Positions 45,706-54,240 of a stretch of DNA of 64,000 nucleotides are shown in pieces; the first letter of the stretch is position 1; every line of letters starts with the position of its first letter. The notes under the pieces are model-generated. The model had not been told where the DNA came from and did not search any database. It saw nothing but the letters and a program-made list of their open reading frames with translations. A program made the translations under genes and the position numbers. The stretch is from J014 sp964486055 (GTDB taxonomy: Bacteria > Acidobacteriota > Blastocatellia > Pyrinomonadales > Pyrinomonadaceae): contig CAZALE010000001.1 of NCBI GenBank assembly GCA_964486055.1, positions 62,001-126,000 on the forward strand, written 5' to 3'.

Positions 45706-46644
45706 ATGGAAAAATCATTCAAACGTAAAGATTTACTCGGAATCAGGGACCTATCAGCAGAAGAGATAAATACAATCCTGCAAACGGCAGAGATTTTCCG
45801 GGAAGTATCGCGCAGAGATGTAAAAAAAGTTCCAACCTTACGCGGAAAAACCGTCATTAATCTATTTTTTGAGCCATCAACTAGAACGAGGACTAGTTTT
45901 GAACTGGCTGCAAAGCGTCTTTCCGCAGATGCTGTCAATATCTCTACGTCTACATCTAGCCTTGCGAAAGGTGAGACGATTCTAGACATGGCAAAGAATT
46001 TGGATGCCATGGCTCCACATGTTATTGTCGTTAGACATAATTCAGCTGGAGTACCTCATAGATTAGCTAAGGCTAGCAGAGCATCGATCGTAAATGCAGG
46101 TGATGGGTCGAATGAGCATCCAACTCAAGCTTTACTCGATGCAATGACAATTCGAGAACACAAGAGAAGAATAGAAGGGTTGAAGGTCGCAATTTTGGGA
46201 GACATCTTGCATAGTCGAGTTGCTAGATCTAACGTTCATTTGTTAACTAAACTTGGAGCAGAAGTTCATGTCGCAGGACCGAGTCCTCTAGTTCCACCAG
46301 ATTTCTCTAAGCTTGTGGATAATGGTCTCTACATATGTAAAAACATTGAGTCTGCGATAAAGGATGCTGATGTGGTAATGGTTCTTAGAATTCAGAAAGA
46401 GCGTATGAATCAGGCTTTTTTTCCGACAATGCGGGAATATGCGATTCATTATGGATTAACAAAAGAGCGTTTGAGACTTGCAAAGGATGATGCGATAGTG
46501 TTGCATCCGGGTCCAATGAATCGAGGTGTAGAAATCGCTTCTGATGTTGCCGATGGCTCTAGTTCTCTAATTTTAAATCAGGTTGAGTATGGTTTAGCGG
46601 TTAGAATGGCTGTTTTGTATCTCTTAACAGGCGGGGAAGATTAA
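45706..46644 (+). CDS. pyrB: Aspartate carbamoyltransferase, catalytic subunit
   Basis: 312 residues. Joins carbamoyl phosphate and aspartate in UMP synthesis. EPSTRTRTSFELA is the carbamoyl-phosphate motif; HPTQALLDAMTI and LHPGPMNRGVEI complete the site. No regulatory pyrI follows, as usual for class B/C enzymes working with PyrC. Nine bases after pyrR. Confidence 0.97.
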   Translation: MEKSFKRKDLLGIRDLSAEEINTILQTAEIFREVSRRDVKKVPTLRGKTVINLFFEPSTRTRTSFELAAKRLSADAVNISTSTSSLAKGETILDMAKNLDAMAPHVIVVRHNSAGVPHRLAKASRASIVNAGDGSNEHPTQALLDAMTIREHKRRIEGLKVAILGDILHSRVARSNVHLLTKLGAEVHVAGPSPLVPPDFSKLVDNGLYICKNIESAIKDADVVMVLRIQKERMNQAFFPTMREYAIHYGLTKERLRLAKDDAIVLHPGPMNRGVEIASDVADGSSSLILNQVEYGLAVRMAVLYLLTGGED

Positions 46645-46666
46645 TTTCACATAAGGGGGTTGATAA

Positions 46667-47251
46667 ATGGATACAAAGATTTGGGTTAACATGTTCTCTC
46701 TAGGAGTGCCTGTCTTGGAGAAAATAATGCGTCCAATAATCGTTTACTTTTTCTTGATTGCAGGGCTTAGGTTTTTCGGGAAGCGTGAGATAGCTCAATT
46801 GAATACATTCGATTTTGTGGTCTTATTGATGCTTTCTAATACCGTTCAGAATGCCATAATTGGTGAGGATAATTCAGTAATAGGTGGTTTAATCGGAGTG
46901 ACGGCTTTATTTGCGGTTAATTATCTCGTCGTTCGCTTCGTTTATAAGCATAGAAAGCTTGAAAAGCTTGTTGAAGGAGAGCCGAAAGTTTTGATTAAAG
47001 ATGGGCACGTTATAATGGAGCGACTAAAGGACGAGCTAATAACAATCGATCAGCTTCGTACCTCTCTAAATGAGCAGGGGTTTAAATCTTTCGATGAGAT
47101 AGAAAAGGCATTGCTTGAACCTAATGGAGCAATAACCTTTATACCCAAAAAAGAATTTTCCGAGAAGAGGTATAGAGAAGAAGTTTTAGCAAGATTGGAC
47201 CAAATCATAAAGGAATTAGCTGTCCTACAGGCATCCTTGAGTAAACCTTAG
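46667..47251 (+). CDS. DUF421 (YetF-like) membrane protein
   Basis: 194 residues. About three N-terminal membrane helices (~18-90), containing the DUF421 signature GKREIAQLNTFDFVVLLMLSN, followed by a cytosolic C-terminal domain (GEPKVLIKDGHVIMERLKDELIT) and a helical tail. The family is widespread, with roles proposed in spore germination and envelope integrity but no defined reaction. It lies 22 bases after pyrB and 16 bases before pyrC, an unexpected place. Confidence 0.88.
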   Translation: MDTKIWVNMFSLGVPVLEKIMRPIIVYFFLIAGLRFFGKREIAQLNTFDFVVLLMLSNTVQNAIIGEDNSVIGGLIGVTALFAVNYLVVRFVYKHRKLEKLVEGEPKVLIKDGHVIMERLKDELITIDQLRTSLNEQGFKSFDEIEKALLEPNGAITFIPKKEFSEKRYREEVLARLDQIIKELAVLQASLSKP

Positions 47252-47267
47252 TTTTTGGAGAGAAGAA

Positions 47268-48557
47268 ATGTCGAGGCTTCTGATTGTTGGGGGACATCTG
47301 ATTGATCCAGCTGAAGGACAAAATAGCGGAAAAAATCTTTTGATTGAAGATGGTAGAGTCACAGCATGGTTGAAGCAAGATGAGCCATTACCGACTGATG
47401 CAGAAATAATAGACGCTACAGGCATGATTGTAGCTCCAGGTTTCATAGACATGCACGTACATTTAAGGGAGCCAGGTCAAGAGCATAAAGAAACGATAGC
47501 TACTGGCGCTGAAGCAGCAGTCGTTGGGGGATTCACTAGTATCTGTTGCATGCCGAATACAAACCCAATAAATGATAACGCTGCTATAACTCGATTCATA
47601 ATCGAGCAGGGCGAAAGGGCTGGTTTTGCTAATGTCTTTCCCATCGGCGCCATAACGAAAAGTTCAGAGGGTAAGGAACTAGCGGAAATGGGGGAGATGC
47701 GCAAGGCCGGTATAGTGGCTGTTTCAGATGATGGGCGTCCTGTGCCGAATGCAGGTATCATGCGCAGAGCCATGGAATATGCCAAAGACTTTGACTTAAC
47801 GGTGGTTGACCATTGTGAGGATAAATCTTTGTCGGCAGGTGGAGTCATGCACGAGGGAAAATGGTCTCTAATATTAGGATTGAAAGGAATTCCTGCCATA
47901 GCTGAAGATCTCGATGCTTTTCGAGACGTGCTTTTAGCCGAAATCACAGGGGCAAAAGTGCACATCGCGCATATATCAACAAAAGGAGCTATTGAAGCGG
48001 TCAGAATGGCTAAGAGTAAAGGTTTAAAGGTTACTTGTGAGGTAACTCCTCATCACTTTACTCTAACTGACGAAGCGGTAGAAGGATATGATACTAACGT
48101 AAAGATGTCACCGCCCCTTAGAAGTCAGGAGCATTTAGAGGCATTAATAGAAGCCATAGCCGATGGAACTATCGATGCTATCGCAACGGATCATGCACCA
48201 CATCATCCAGATGAGAAAAATCTCGAGTTCGATCATGCGCCATTTGGGATCATTGGATTAGAGACAGCTGTTGGGCTAGCCTTTGAGAGACTAGTTCATA
48301 AGGGAATTATAGATCTTGTGAGGTTAGTTGAGATGTTTTCGACCAATCCAGCTACGATTTTCGGTTTGCAGGGAAGAGGAACATTGCGCCCTGGCTCCTT
48401 CGCCGATATTACAATACTGGATCCTTACATGAAATGGACCTATAAAGTTGCAGAAACGAAGTCAAAATCAAGAAATTCTCCATTTGATGGTTGGATGTTT
48501 CAGGGCGGAGTTGTAAAGACGATTGTTGGTGGTAGAATAGTTTATCAGCGTTCCTAG
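47268..48557 (+). CDS. pyrC: Dihydroorotase
   Basis: 429 residues, class I. Cyclises carbamoyl aspartate to dihydroorotate. Metal ligands HVHLREPGQEHKE, GGFTSICCMPNTNP, the His sites DHCEDKSL and HIAHISTKGA, and catalytic Asp in ATDHAPHH are present. Full motif set, so an active enzyme rather than an inactive pyrC'. GGAG precedes the start. Confidence 0.97.
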   Translation: MSRLLIVGGHLIDPAEGQNSGKNLLIEDGRVTAWLKQDEPLPTDAEIIDATGMIVAPGFIDMHVHLREPGQEHKETIATGAEAAVVGGFTSICCMPNTNPINDNAAITRFIIEQGERAGFANVFPIGAITKSSEGKELAEMGEMRKAGIVAVSDDGRPVPNAGIMRRAMEYAKDFDLTVVDHCEDKSLSAGGVMHEGKWSLILGLKGIPAIAEDLDAFRDVLLAEITGAKVHIAHISTKGAIEAVRMAKSKGLKVTCEVTPHHFTLTDEAVEGYDTNVKMSPPLRSQEHLEALIEAIADGTIDAIATDHAPHHPDEKNLEFDHAPFGIIGLETAVGLAFERLVHKGIIDLVRLVEMFSTNPATIFGLQGRGTLRPGSFADITILDPYMKWTYKVAETKSKSRNSPFDGWMFQGGVVKTIVGGRIVYQRS

Positions 48558-48578
48558 AGAAAATATCCAAAAGAAAAT

Positions 48579-50186
48579 ATGCTTAAGAATATTGTCGCCT
48601 TTTTAGTTTCACTCCTGATGCTTTTTTCAGCTGGATTACAGAGGGTTACTCTTCAGGGGCTTGATTATGACTTGGCAATAATAAATGCAAGGATAGTTGA
48701 TGGTACAGGTAATCCTTGGTTCAGGGGTTCCATAGGAATCAAGAATGGTCGGATTATCAGGATAGGGAAAATTGATCCTGCCAGAGCTAAGCAGATAATC
48801 GATGCAAAAGATCAAATAGTTGCCCCAGGCTTCATAGATGTTCACACACACGTCGAGGACATTTTTAGTCATCCGGAAGCAGAGAATTTTATACGGATGG
48901 GAGTCACCTCACTGATAACTGGTAATTGTGGTAGCTCAGCAACGAATATCGGAAAGTTTTTATCCAGATATGAGAAAACCCCACTCACGGTCAATGTTGG
49001 GACTTTAATTGGCCATGGTTCTGTGCGCGCTGAAGTCATGGGCCTTGAAGATAGAGAGCCAACCTCAGAGGAACAAGCAAAGATGGAAGCATTGGTGGAA
49101 AGGGCAATGAAGGATGGAGCATTTGGCCTTTCCACCGGTTTGATCTATGTTCCTGGAACATATGCAAAAACAGAAGAAGTAGTGGCGTTGGCGAAAATTG
49201 CAGCTAAATATGGTGGTATATACGCATCTCACATAAGAGATGAGGGAACAAAAGTAGTCGAGTCCATAAATGAAGCTATTGACATAGGTGATAAAGCAAA
49301 GATACCAGTTGAAATTTCACACTTTAAGATATCCAGTAAGAGATTATGGGGTAAGAGTGATTTGACTCTAGGGTTAGTCAATGCTGCCAGAGAAAGAGGC
49401 TTGCAGGTGAGCGTCGATCAGTATGTTTATCCTGCTTCTTCGACCTCCCTGGATGCAAGAATGCCAAATTGGGTTATTGCTGGTGGTAGAGAAGCGGCAA
49501 TAAAAAGACTGAAAGATCCTCAGATAAGAGACAGAGTAATAAAAGAAATGAAGGACGATTTGAAGAAGAAAGGCTTTAAGGATTACAGCTTTGCGTTTGT
49601 CGCCAATTACTCGCCAAATACATCATATAACGGGAAGAATATCGTAGAGATAACCAAGTTAGCGCGCGGAAAAAATGATTTACGATCACAGATAGAGCAG
49701 ATTTTAGAGATGTATGAAAAAGGCGGAGCCTCGATGGTCTACCGTGTGATGAGTGAAGAGGATGTGCAGAGAATCATAAAAGCTCCTTTTACGATGTTCG
49801 CCTCAGATAGTGGAGTGAGAACCTTCGGTCGTGGTGTTCCTCATCCACGTGGTTATGGCAATAACGCTCGTGTCCTAGGTGAATATGTGAGAAATCTAAA
49901 GTTGATCTCTTTAGAGGATGCGATTCGTAAAATGACTTCCTTACCAGCAAAGGTATTTCAAATTCGAGATAGGGGGCTACTACTAGAAGGATTTTTTGCT
50001 GATATCGTCATATTCGATGAGAAAAAGATAATTGATAAAGCAACATTTGAAAATCCCCATCAATACCCCGAAGGAATTAGCTACGTCATTGTTAATGGAC
50101 AAATTGTGTTAGATGAGAAAGGATTGACGGGTAATAAACCCGGCATGCCGTTATACGGTCCTGGCTATACTAATGCAAAGGAATAA
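48579..50186 (+). CDS. Exported N-acyl-D-amino-acid deacylase family protein
   Basis: 535 residues. Signal peptide at 1-~22 (IVAFLVSLLMLFSAGL). Amidohydrolase-family barrel with DLAIINARIVDGTGNPW, PGFIDVHTHVED, TSLITGNCGSSA, the D-aminoacylase motif GLSTGLIYVPGTYA, ASHIRDEG, EISHFKISSKRLWGKS and ASDSGVRTFGRGVPHPR. Hydrolyses N-acyl-D-amino acids or related peptides in the periplasm. 21 bases after pyrC. Confidence 0.9.
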   Translation: MLKNIVAFLVSLLMLFSAGLQRVTLQGLDYDLAIINARIVDGTGNPWFRGSIGIKNGRIIRIGKIDPARAKQIIDAKDQIVAPGFIDVHTHVEDIFSHPEAENFIRMGVTSLITGNCGSSATNIGKFLSRYEKTPLTVNVGTLIGHGSVRAEVMGLEDREPTSEEQAKMEALVERAMKDGAFGLSTGLIYVPGTYAKTEEVVALAKIAAKYGGIYASHIRDEGTKVVESINEAIDIGDKAKIPVEISHFKISSKRLWGKSDLTLGLVNAARERGLQVSVDQYVYPASSTSLDARMPNWVIAGGREAAIKRLKDPQIRDRVIKEMKDDLKKKGFKDYSFAFVANYSPNTSYNGKNIVEITKLARGKNDLRSQIEQILEMYEKGGASMVYRVMSEEDVQRIIKAPFTMFASDSGVRTFGRGVPHPRGYGNNARVLGEYVRNLKLISLEDAIRKMTSLPAKVFQIRDRGLLLEGFFADIVIFDEKKIIDKATFENPHQYPEGISYVIVNGQIVLDEKGLTGNKPGMPLYGPGYTNAKE

Positions 50187-50197
50187 GGAGAGATTTC

Positions 50198-52120
50198 ATG
50201 TTCAAAAAATTATCCGCAATATTTACTCTATTGGTTGCGTTTGTAATCACATCGGAAGCGCAACAGAGTGACTTAGCTAAATACATTCGCGAAAATTACA
50301 CAAAACGCGAAGTTTATATCCCCATGAGGGATGGAGTAAGGCTTTTTACAGCTATCTATGAACCGAAGGATAAATCGCAGAGATATCCGATTTTGTTAAA
50401 TCGTACGCCATACTCTGTTGCACCATACGGAGAGGACAAATTCAAGGAGTCCCTCGGTCCAAATGAGTTGTTTGCTCGAGAGGGATACATTTTTGTTTAT
50501 CAAGACGTAAGAGGACGTTGGATGTCCGAGGGTAAGTATGAAAATGTTCGTCCACATATAGAAAATCCAGCACCTGGGCAGATAGATGAATCCACAGACA
50601 CATACGACACAATAGACTGGCTAATAAAAAACGTAGACAACAATAATGGTAGAGTTGGTATTTACGGAATATCGTATCCTGGGTTTTATACATCTGCTGG
50701 TTCGATAAACTCTCATCCGGCTCTGAAAGCCTGTTCGCCACAAGCCCCCGTGTCTGATTGGTTCCACGGTGATGACATGCATCACAACGGAGCTTTATTT
50801 CTTGCTCAAAACTACGCCTTCTTCATATTTTTCGGTCAGCCACGTTCTAATCCTACCTCCTCAGCAGACTACTTAACCCGTTGGAAGGGTTTTTTGCCAT
50901 CGGATGGCTATAACTACTTCCTAAATCTTGGTGGACTGAAAGAAGTTGCAGATTCATACGAGAAGGGATTAGGAATGCGCATCGAGTTTTGGGATGAGAT
51001 GATGAAACATCCTAATTATGATGATTTTTGGAAAGATAGAAATATTCTTCCAAAGTTAAAAAACATTCGTTGTGCCACCATGACGGTTGGTGGATGGTAT
51101 GATAACGAGGATTTGTTTGGCGCTTTGCGCACTTATCAACACATTGAGAAGCAAAATCCAGGGATTTTCAATGTTCTTGTGGTTGGTCCGTGGTTTCATG
51201 GTGGCTGGGCGAGATCAGATGGAGATTGGCTCGGTACAGCTTATTTCGAACAGAAGACAGCCAAGTGGTATAGAGAAAACATTGAATTACCGTTCTTCAA
51301 CTACTTTTTGAAGGACAAAGGAAATATTTCTGAGCTAAAAGAGGTATTATTGTTTGACACAGGAGCGCATCGCTGGATGGGATTTGATGGTTATGATCCA
51401 TCTAACACAAAGCCCGTTCGGCTATATCTGACCGAAAATGGTGGCTTGTCATTCGAAGAGCCTAAGAAAGCCGGCTTTGAGGAATATATTTCTGATCCAA
51501 TGAATCCAGTGCCATATACTCAGAAAATTACCTTTAATTACCCACGAGATTTTATGACCGAGGATCAGCGGTTTGCTGCTACGCGGCCGGATGTTCTAGT
51601 CTTTCAATCCGAGCCTTTAAAGGAAGATGTGACAATAGTCGGTGACATAAAGCCAGACCTTTTTGTTTCCTCTAGCGGGACGGATTCTGATTTCATCGTG
51701 AAGCTGATAGATGTATTCCCAGATGATTATCGTTTTCCTGAGGGAGTAAAACCACCAGAGACCTCCGCATGGAGTGTATTTCAACCGGGAGGATATCAAA
51801 TGTTATTACGTGGGGAACCAATGCCAGCTAGGTTTCGTAATAGTTTCGAAAAGCCTGAACCGCTCAAGCCGAATATGCCAGCGAGATTGTCCTTTGTAAT
51901 GCCGGGAGTGTTTCATACTTTCAAAAAAGGGCATCGCATAATGATTCAAATTCAGAGCACATGGTTTCCATTGGTTGCGAGGAATCCTCAGAAATTCTTA
52001 CCGAATTACAAGTTGGCAACAGCAGCTGACTTTCAGAAAGTCACCAATAGAGTTTATTATGGAGGAAAAACGGCTTCCTCGGTGGTAATACCTGTTTTAG
52101 TTGCAGGTACTAATAAGTAG
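50198..52120 (+). CDS. Exported CocE/NonD-type X-Pro dipeptidyl hydrolase
   Basis: 640 residues. Signal peptide (LSAIFTLLVAFVITSEAQ). An alpha/beta-hydrolase of the S15/CocE family: YIPMRDGVRLFTAIYEPKD, GRWMSEGKY, the nucleophile Ser in GIYGISYPGF, a catalytic His in VGPWFHGGW, then the C-terminal jelly-roll domain (GDIKPDLFVSSSGTDSDF). Members cleave esters or N-terminal X-Pro dipeptides. 11 bases after the deacylase gene; end of the six-gene run from pyrR. Confidence 0.92.
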   Translation: MFKKLSAIFTLLVAFVITSEAQQSDLAKYIRENYTKREVYIPMRDGVRLFTAIYEPKDKSQRYPILLNRTPYSVAPYGEDKFKESLGPNELFAREGYIFVYQDVRGRWMSEGKYENVRPHIENPAPGQIDESTDTYDTIDWLIKNVDNNNGRVGIYGISYPGFYTSAGSINSHPALKACSPQAPVSDWFHGDDMHHNGALFLAQNYAFFIFFGQPRSNPTSSADYLTRWKGFLPSDGYNYFLNLGGLKEVADSYEKGLGMRIEFWDEMMKHPNYDDFWKDRNILPKLKNIRCATMTVGGWYDNEDLFGALRTYQHIEKQNPGIFNVLVVGPWFHGGWARSDGDWLGTAYFEQKTAKWYRENIELPFFNYFLKDKGNISELKEVLLFDTGAHRWMGFDGYDPSNTKPVRLYLTENGGLSFEEPKKAGFEEYISDPMNPVPYTQKITFNYPRDFMTEDQRFAATRPDVLVFQSEPLKEDVTIVGDIKPDLFVSSSGTDSDFIVKLIDVFPDDYRFPEGVKPPETSAWSVFQPGGYQMLLRGEPMPARFRNSFEKPEPLKPNMPARLSFVMPGVFHTFKKGHRIMIQIQSTWFPLVARNPQKFLPNYKLATAADFQKVTNRVYYGGKTASSVVIPVLVAGTNK

Positions 52121-52133
52121 AGATAAGTAACTC

Positions 52134-52163
52134 TTGACATTACAAACAATTTTTGTTCATAAT
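52134..52163 (+). promoter_or_regulatory. Candidate sigma-70 promoter upstream of the GAF protein
   Basis: TTGACA (52134-52139) and CATAAT (52158-52163) with 18 bases between. Lies 106 bases before the start codon of the next gene and 14 bases after the upstream operon ends. Confidence 0.65.
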
Positions 52164-52268
52164 GCCAAAGGTGACAAAGTTTGTTAAAAGGTTACTTCAC
52201 TCAAATCGGTTGCCTTGCAAAAATGTGCCAGCCGTTTTCTTAGTCTTGCTACATGGAGGAAATGTAAA

Positions 52269-54050
52269 GTGAAAAGCGAAGAATTAGAAAGAAGTCTTAG
52301 AAGCGAGTTTGAAAGTTATCTTCGAGATACTCTAGCCGAGGTTCGTCAGGAAATAACGAAACTTGAAGAGAGTGTATTTGCTGAAATAGAGCGTCAAAGA
52401 AATCAGCTAGAAGAGTTTTTCAAGTTGACGAAAAGCAAAATTCCTGAGCAAAAAGAACTTGATGCAGTAATTCGTGATTCCATTTTGGAGCATTTACGGT
52501 TAGCTAGAGATGAAGGAGCGCAGATAGCAGCCATGGCTCAGGCGGAAGCTGAAGAGCTCGAGCGTCAGCGTCGAAAAGCAGAGCCTACATTTGCTGATCT
52601 GAGTCAAGCCATTAAAGAAATTAGCAGCAAAACTACCCAAGCCGAGATATTGAGCGCCTTGATCTCTAGTGCTGAGAAATTTTCGGCTTGCGGTGGGCTT
52701 TTTGTGGTAAAGAGTGAGCGCCTTATAGGTTGGCATGCTTTCGGTGAGGATAAGCAGAAGAGAGAAGAATTGGTGAGAAGTTTGATTTTACCGGTTAACT
52801 CACAGAATTTGCTATCTGAGGCACTTAATTCCCTGACGAGCATACAAGTTGAGAATGGTAACTACGCTGGAGATATCACTCCGCTTCAAAAAGCGGGATT
52901 TGGCACCTCTCATAAAATGATTGCCATTCCTTTGATAGTAAGAGGTAGAGGAGTTGCTGTCTTATACGCTGAAGAATCCTCAGATAAACGTCTTTTCTCG
53001 GAAGCTTTAGAGTCGTTAGTTTCTGTTACTAGCATGACTGTTGAAATCCTTGCCGCTATGAAGTCAGCAGCTAAGAGGGCTCAAGAAGAACAAGCAAAAG
53101 AAAGACAACCAGTGCCTCCATCCCCATCTGTGATCGCTCAACAGCCTGTAGCGCCTCAGTTTAAGGTGGAAGCCCCACCAACGGTCTCTTATCAAGTAGA
53201 GACGACTTCATATGAGGCAAAGTCCCCAGTTACGGAGTATCAAGTCGAAGAGCCCGGGCAAGATAAAGATGTTAAATCTACGTACACCCCGGAGGCGAAG
53301 ATTGAGCCGTCAATTAAGGAAGTATCAGTTGAAACTAGGATAGAAGTAGAGCCATCTTTAAGAACTCCAGAGCCAGATTTTCGAGGAGAACTTACTCAGC
53401 GTATTGATGTAACTCAGGAAACAGTAACTCAATATGATTCTTCAACGCAGCCAGAGACAGTTTATACAGTTGAACCGATGGCTGTTGAAGAGTATGAGGC
53501 TGAAATCAAAGTAGAACCTGTAGTGTCGCATCCTGAGCGGCTTAATGAAGTAAAGCTAGAGGGAAGCTATGAAACTCCGACCATCGCTGAGCAACCCAAG
53601 GTGCAGGATGCTGTAAGACTCGAAGAGAGCAAAGGATTTTCCGGGGAATTGAAGACACCATTAGTAGAAGGGGAAAGGCCATTTAGCCCGCCAATTTCTC
53701 AATTCGAGACTGCTAAGCCTAAATCCCTAGCAGATAGGCACATTGAACTTCCGGTTGATGTAACTACTGAAGAAGAACGACGGTATCACAATGAAGCCCG
53801 TAGATTCGCTCGATTACTGGTATCAGAAATTAAACTTTATAATCAGCAGAAAGTAGAGGAAGGGCGCAGAGCCGGAGATCTTTATGATCGATTGAAAGAA
53901 GCGATTGATAGGTCCAGAGAAATGTACGATAAGAGGGTAAAACCCTCTGTGGCAGCAAAATTCGACTATTTTCATTACGAGCTTGTGCATTCACTCGCAG
54001 AGGGTGATGCCTCAAAGTTAGGTGAGAATTACCCTGGACCAAAAGTATAA
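52269..54050 (+). CDS. GAF-domain protein with coiled coil and disordered linker
   Basis: 593 residues from GTG 52269, fixed by GGAGGA eight bases upstream. Order: coiled coil (~1-115, Glu/Arg/Leu-rich), a GAF-like sensor domain (~118-270, CGGLFVVKSERLIGWHAF, MIAIPLIVRGRGVAVLYAE), a long Pro/Glu/Val-rich disordered linker (~280-500) and a conserved C-terminal helical block with ARRFARLLVSEIKLYNQQKV and DYFHYELVHSLA. I recall this C-terminal block from Acidobacteriota and Deltaproteobacteria proteins of unknown role. No signal peptide; cytosolic. Monocistronic with its own promoter. Confidence 0.78.
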   Translation: MKSEELERSLRSEFESYLRDTLAEVRQEITKLEESVFAEIERQRNQLEEFFKLTKSKIPEQKELDAVIRDSILEHLRLARDEGAQIAAMAQAEAEELERQRRKAEPTFADLSQAIKEISSKTTQAEILSALISSAEKFSACGGLFVVKSERLIGWHAFGEDKQKREELVRSLILPVNSQNLLSEALNSLTSIQVENGNYAGDITPLQKAGFGTSHKMIAIPLIVRGRGVAVLYAEESSDKRLFSEALESLVSVTSMTVEILAAMKSAAKRAQEEQAKERQPVPPSPSVIAQQPVAPQFKVEAPPTVSYQVETTSYEAKSPVTEYQVEEPGQDKDVKSTYTPEAKIEPSIKEVSVETRIEVEPSLRTPEPDFRGELTQRIDVTQETVTQYDSSTQPETVYTVEPMAVEEYEAEIKVEPVVSHPERLNEVKLEGSYETPTIAEQPKVQDAVRLEESKGFSGELKTPLVEGERPFSPPISQFETAKPKSLADRHIELPVDVTTEEERRYHNEARRFARLLVSEIKLYNQQKVEEGRRAGDLYDRLKEAIDRSREMYDKRVKPSVAAKFDYFHYELVHSLAEGDASKLGENYPGPKV

Positions 54051-54067
54051 AAGCTTTTAAGAGCTTT
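54050..54067 (+). terminator. Weak hairpin after the GAF protein
   Basis: AAAGCT and AGCTTT (6-bp stem, 6-base loop) begin at the stop codon and are followed by GTATTTC, a poor U-run. The rest of the 190 bases to thrA shows no gene. Confidence 0.25.
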
Positions 54068-54240
54068 GTATTTCGAGAATTACTGTTTAGCTTTGGTAGT
54101 GGGAAGAGATTTCATCACGAGTGATCTTTAATGTAAAGACGAGTAATATAAAAAGAGTGTGTCTCTGACCAGAGCAGTTGGGGTAGATTCTCAGTTTCAT
54201 TTTTGAGCTGATGAAGATGTGTCTGGGCTTCGTATTGTGA

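Noticed and set aside
47477..47965. 162-codon ORF on the minus strand
   Set aside because: Lies wholly within pyrC, whose full motif set is on the plus strand.
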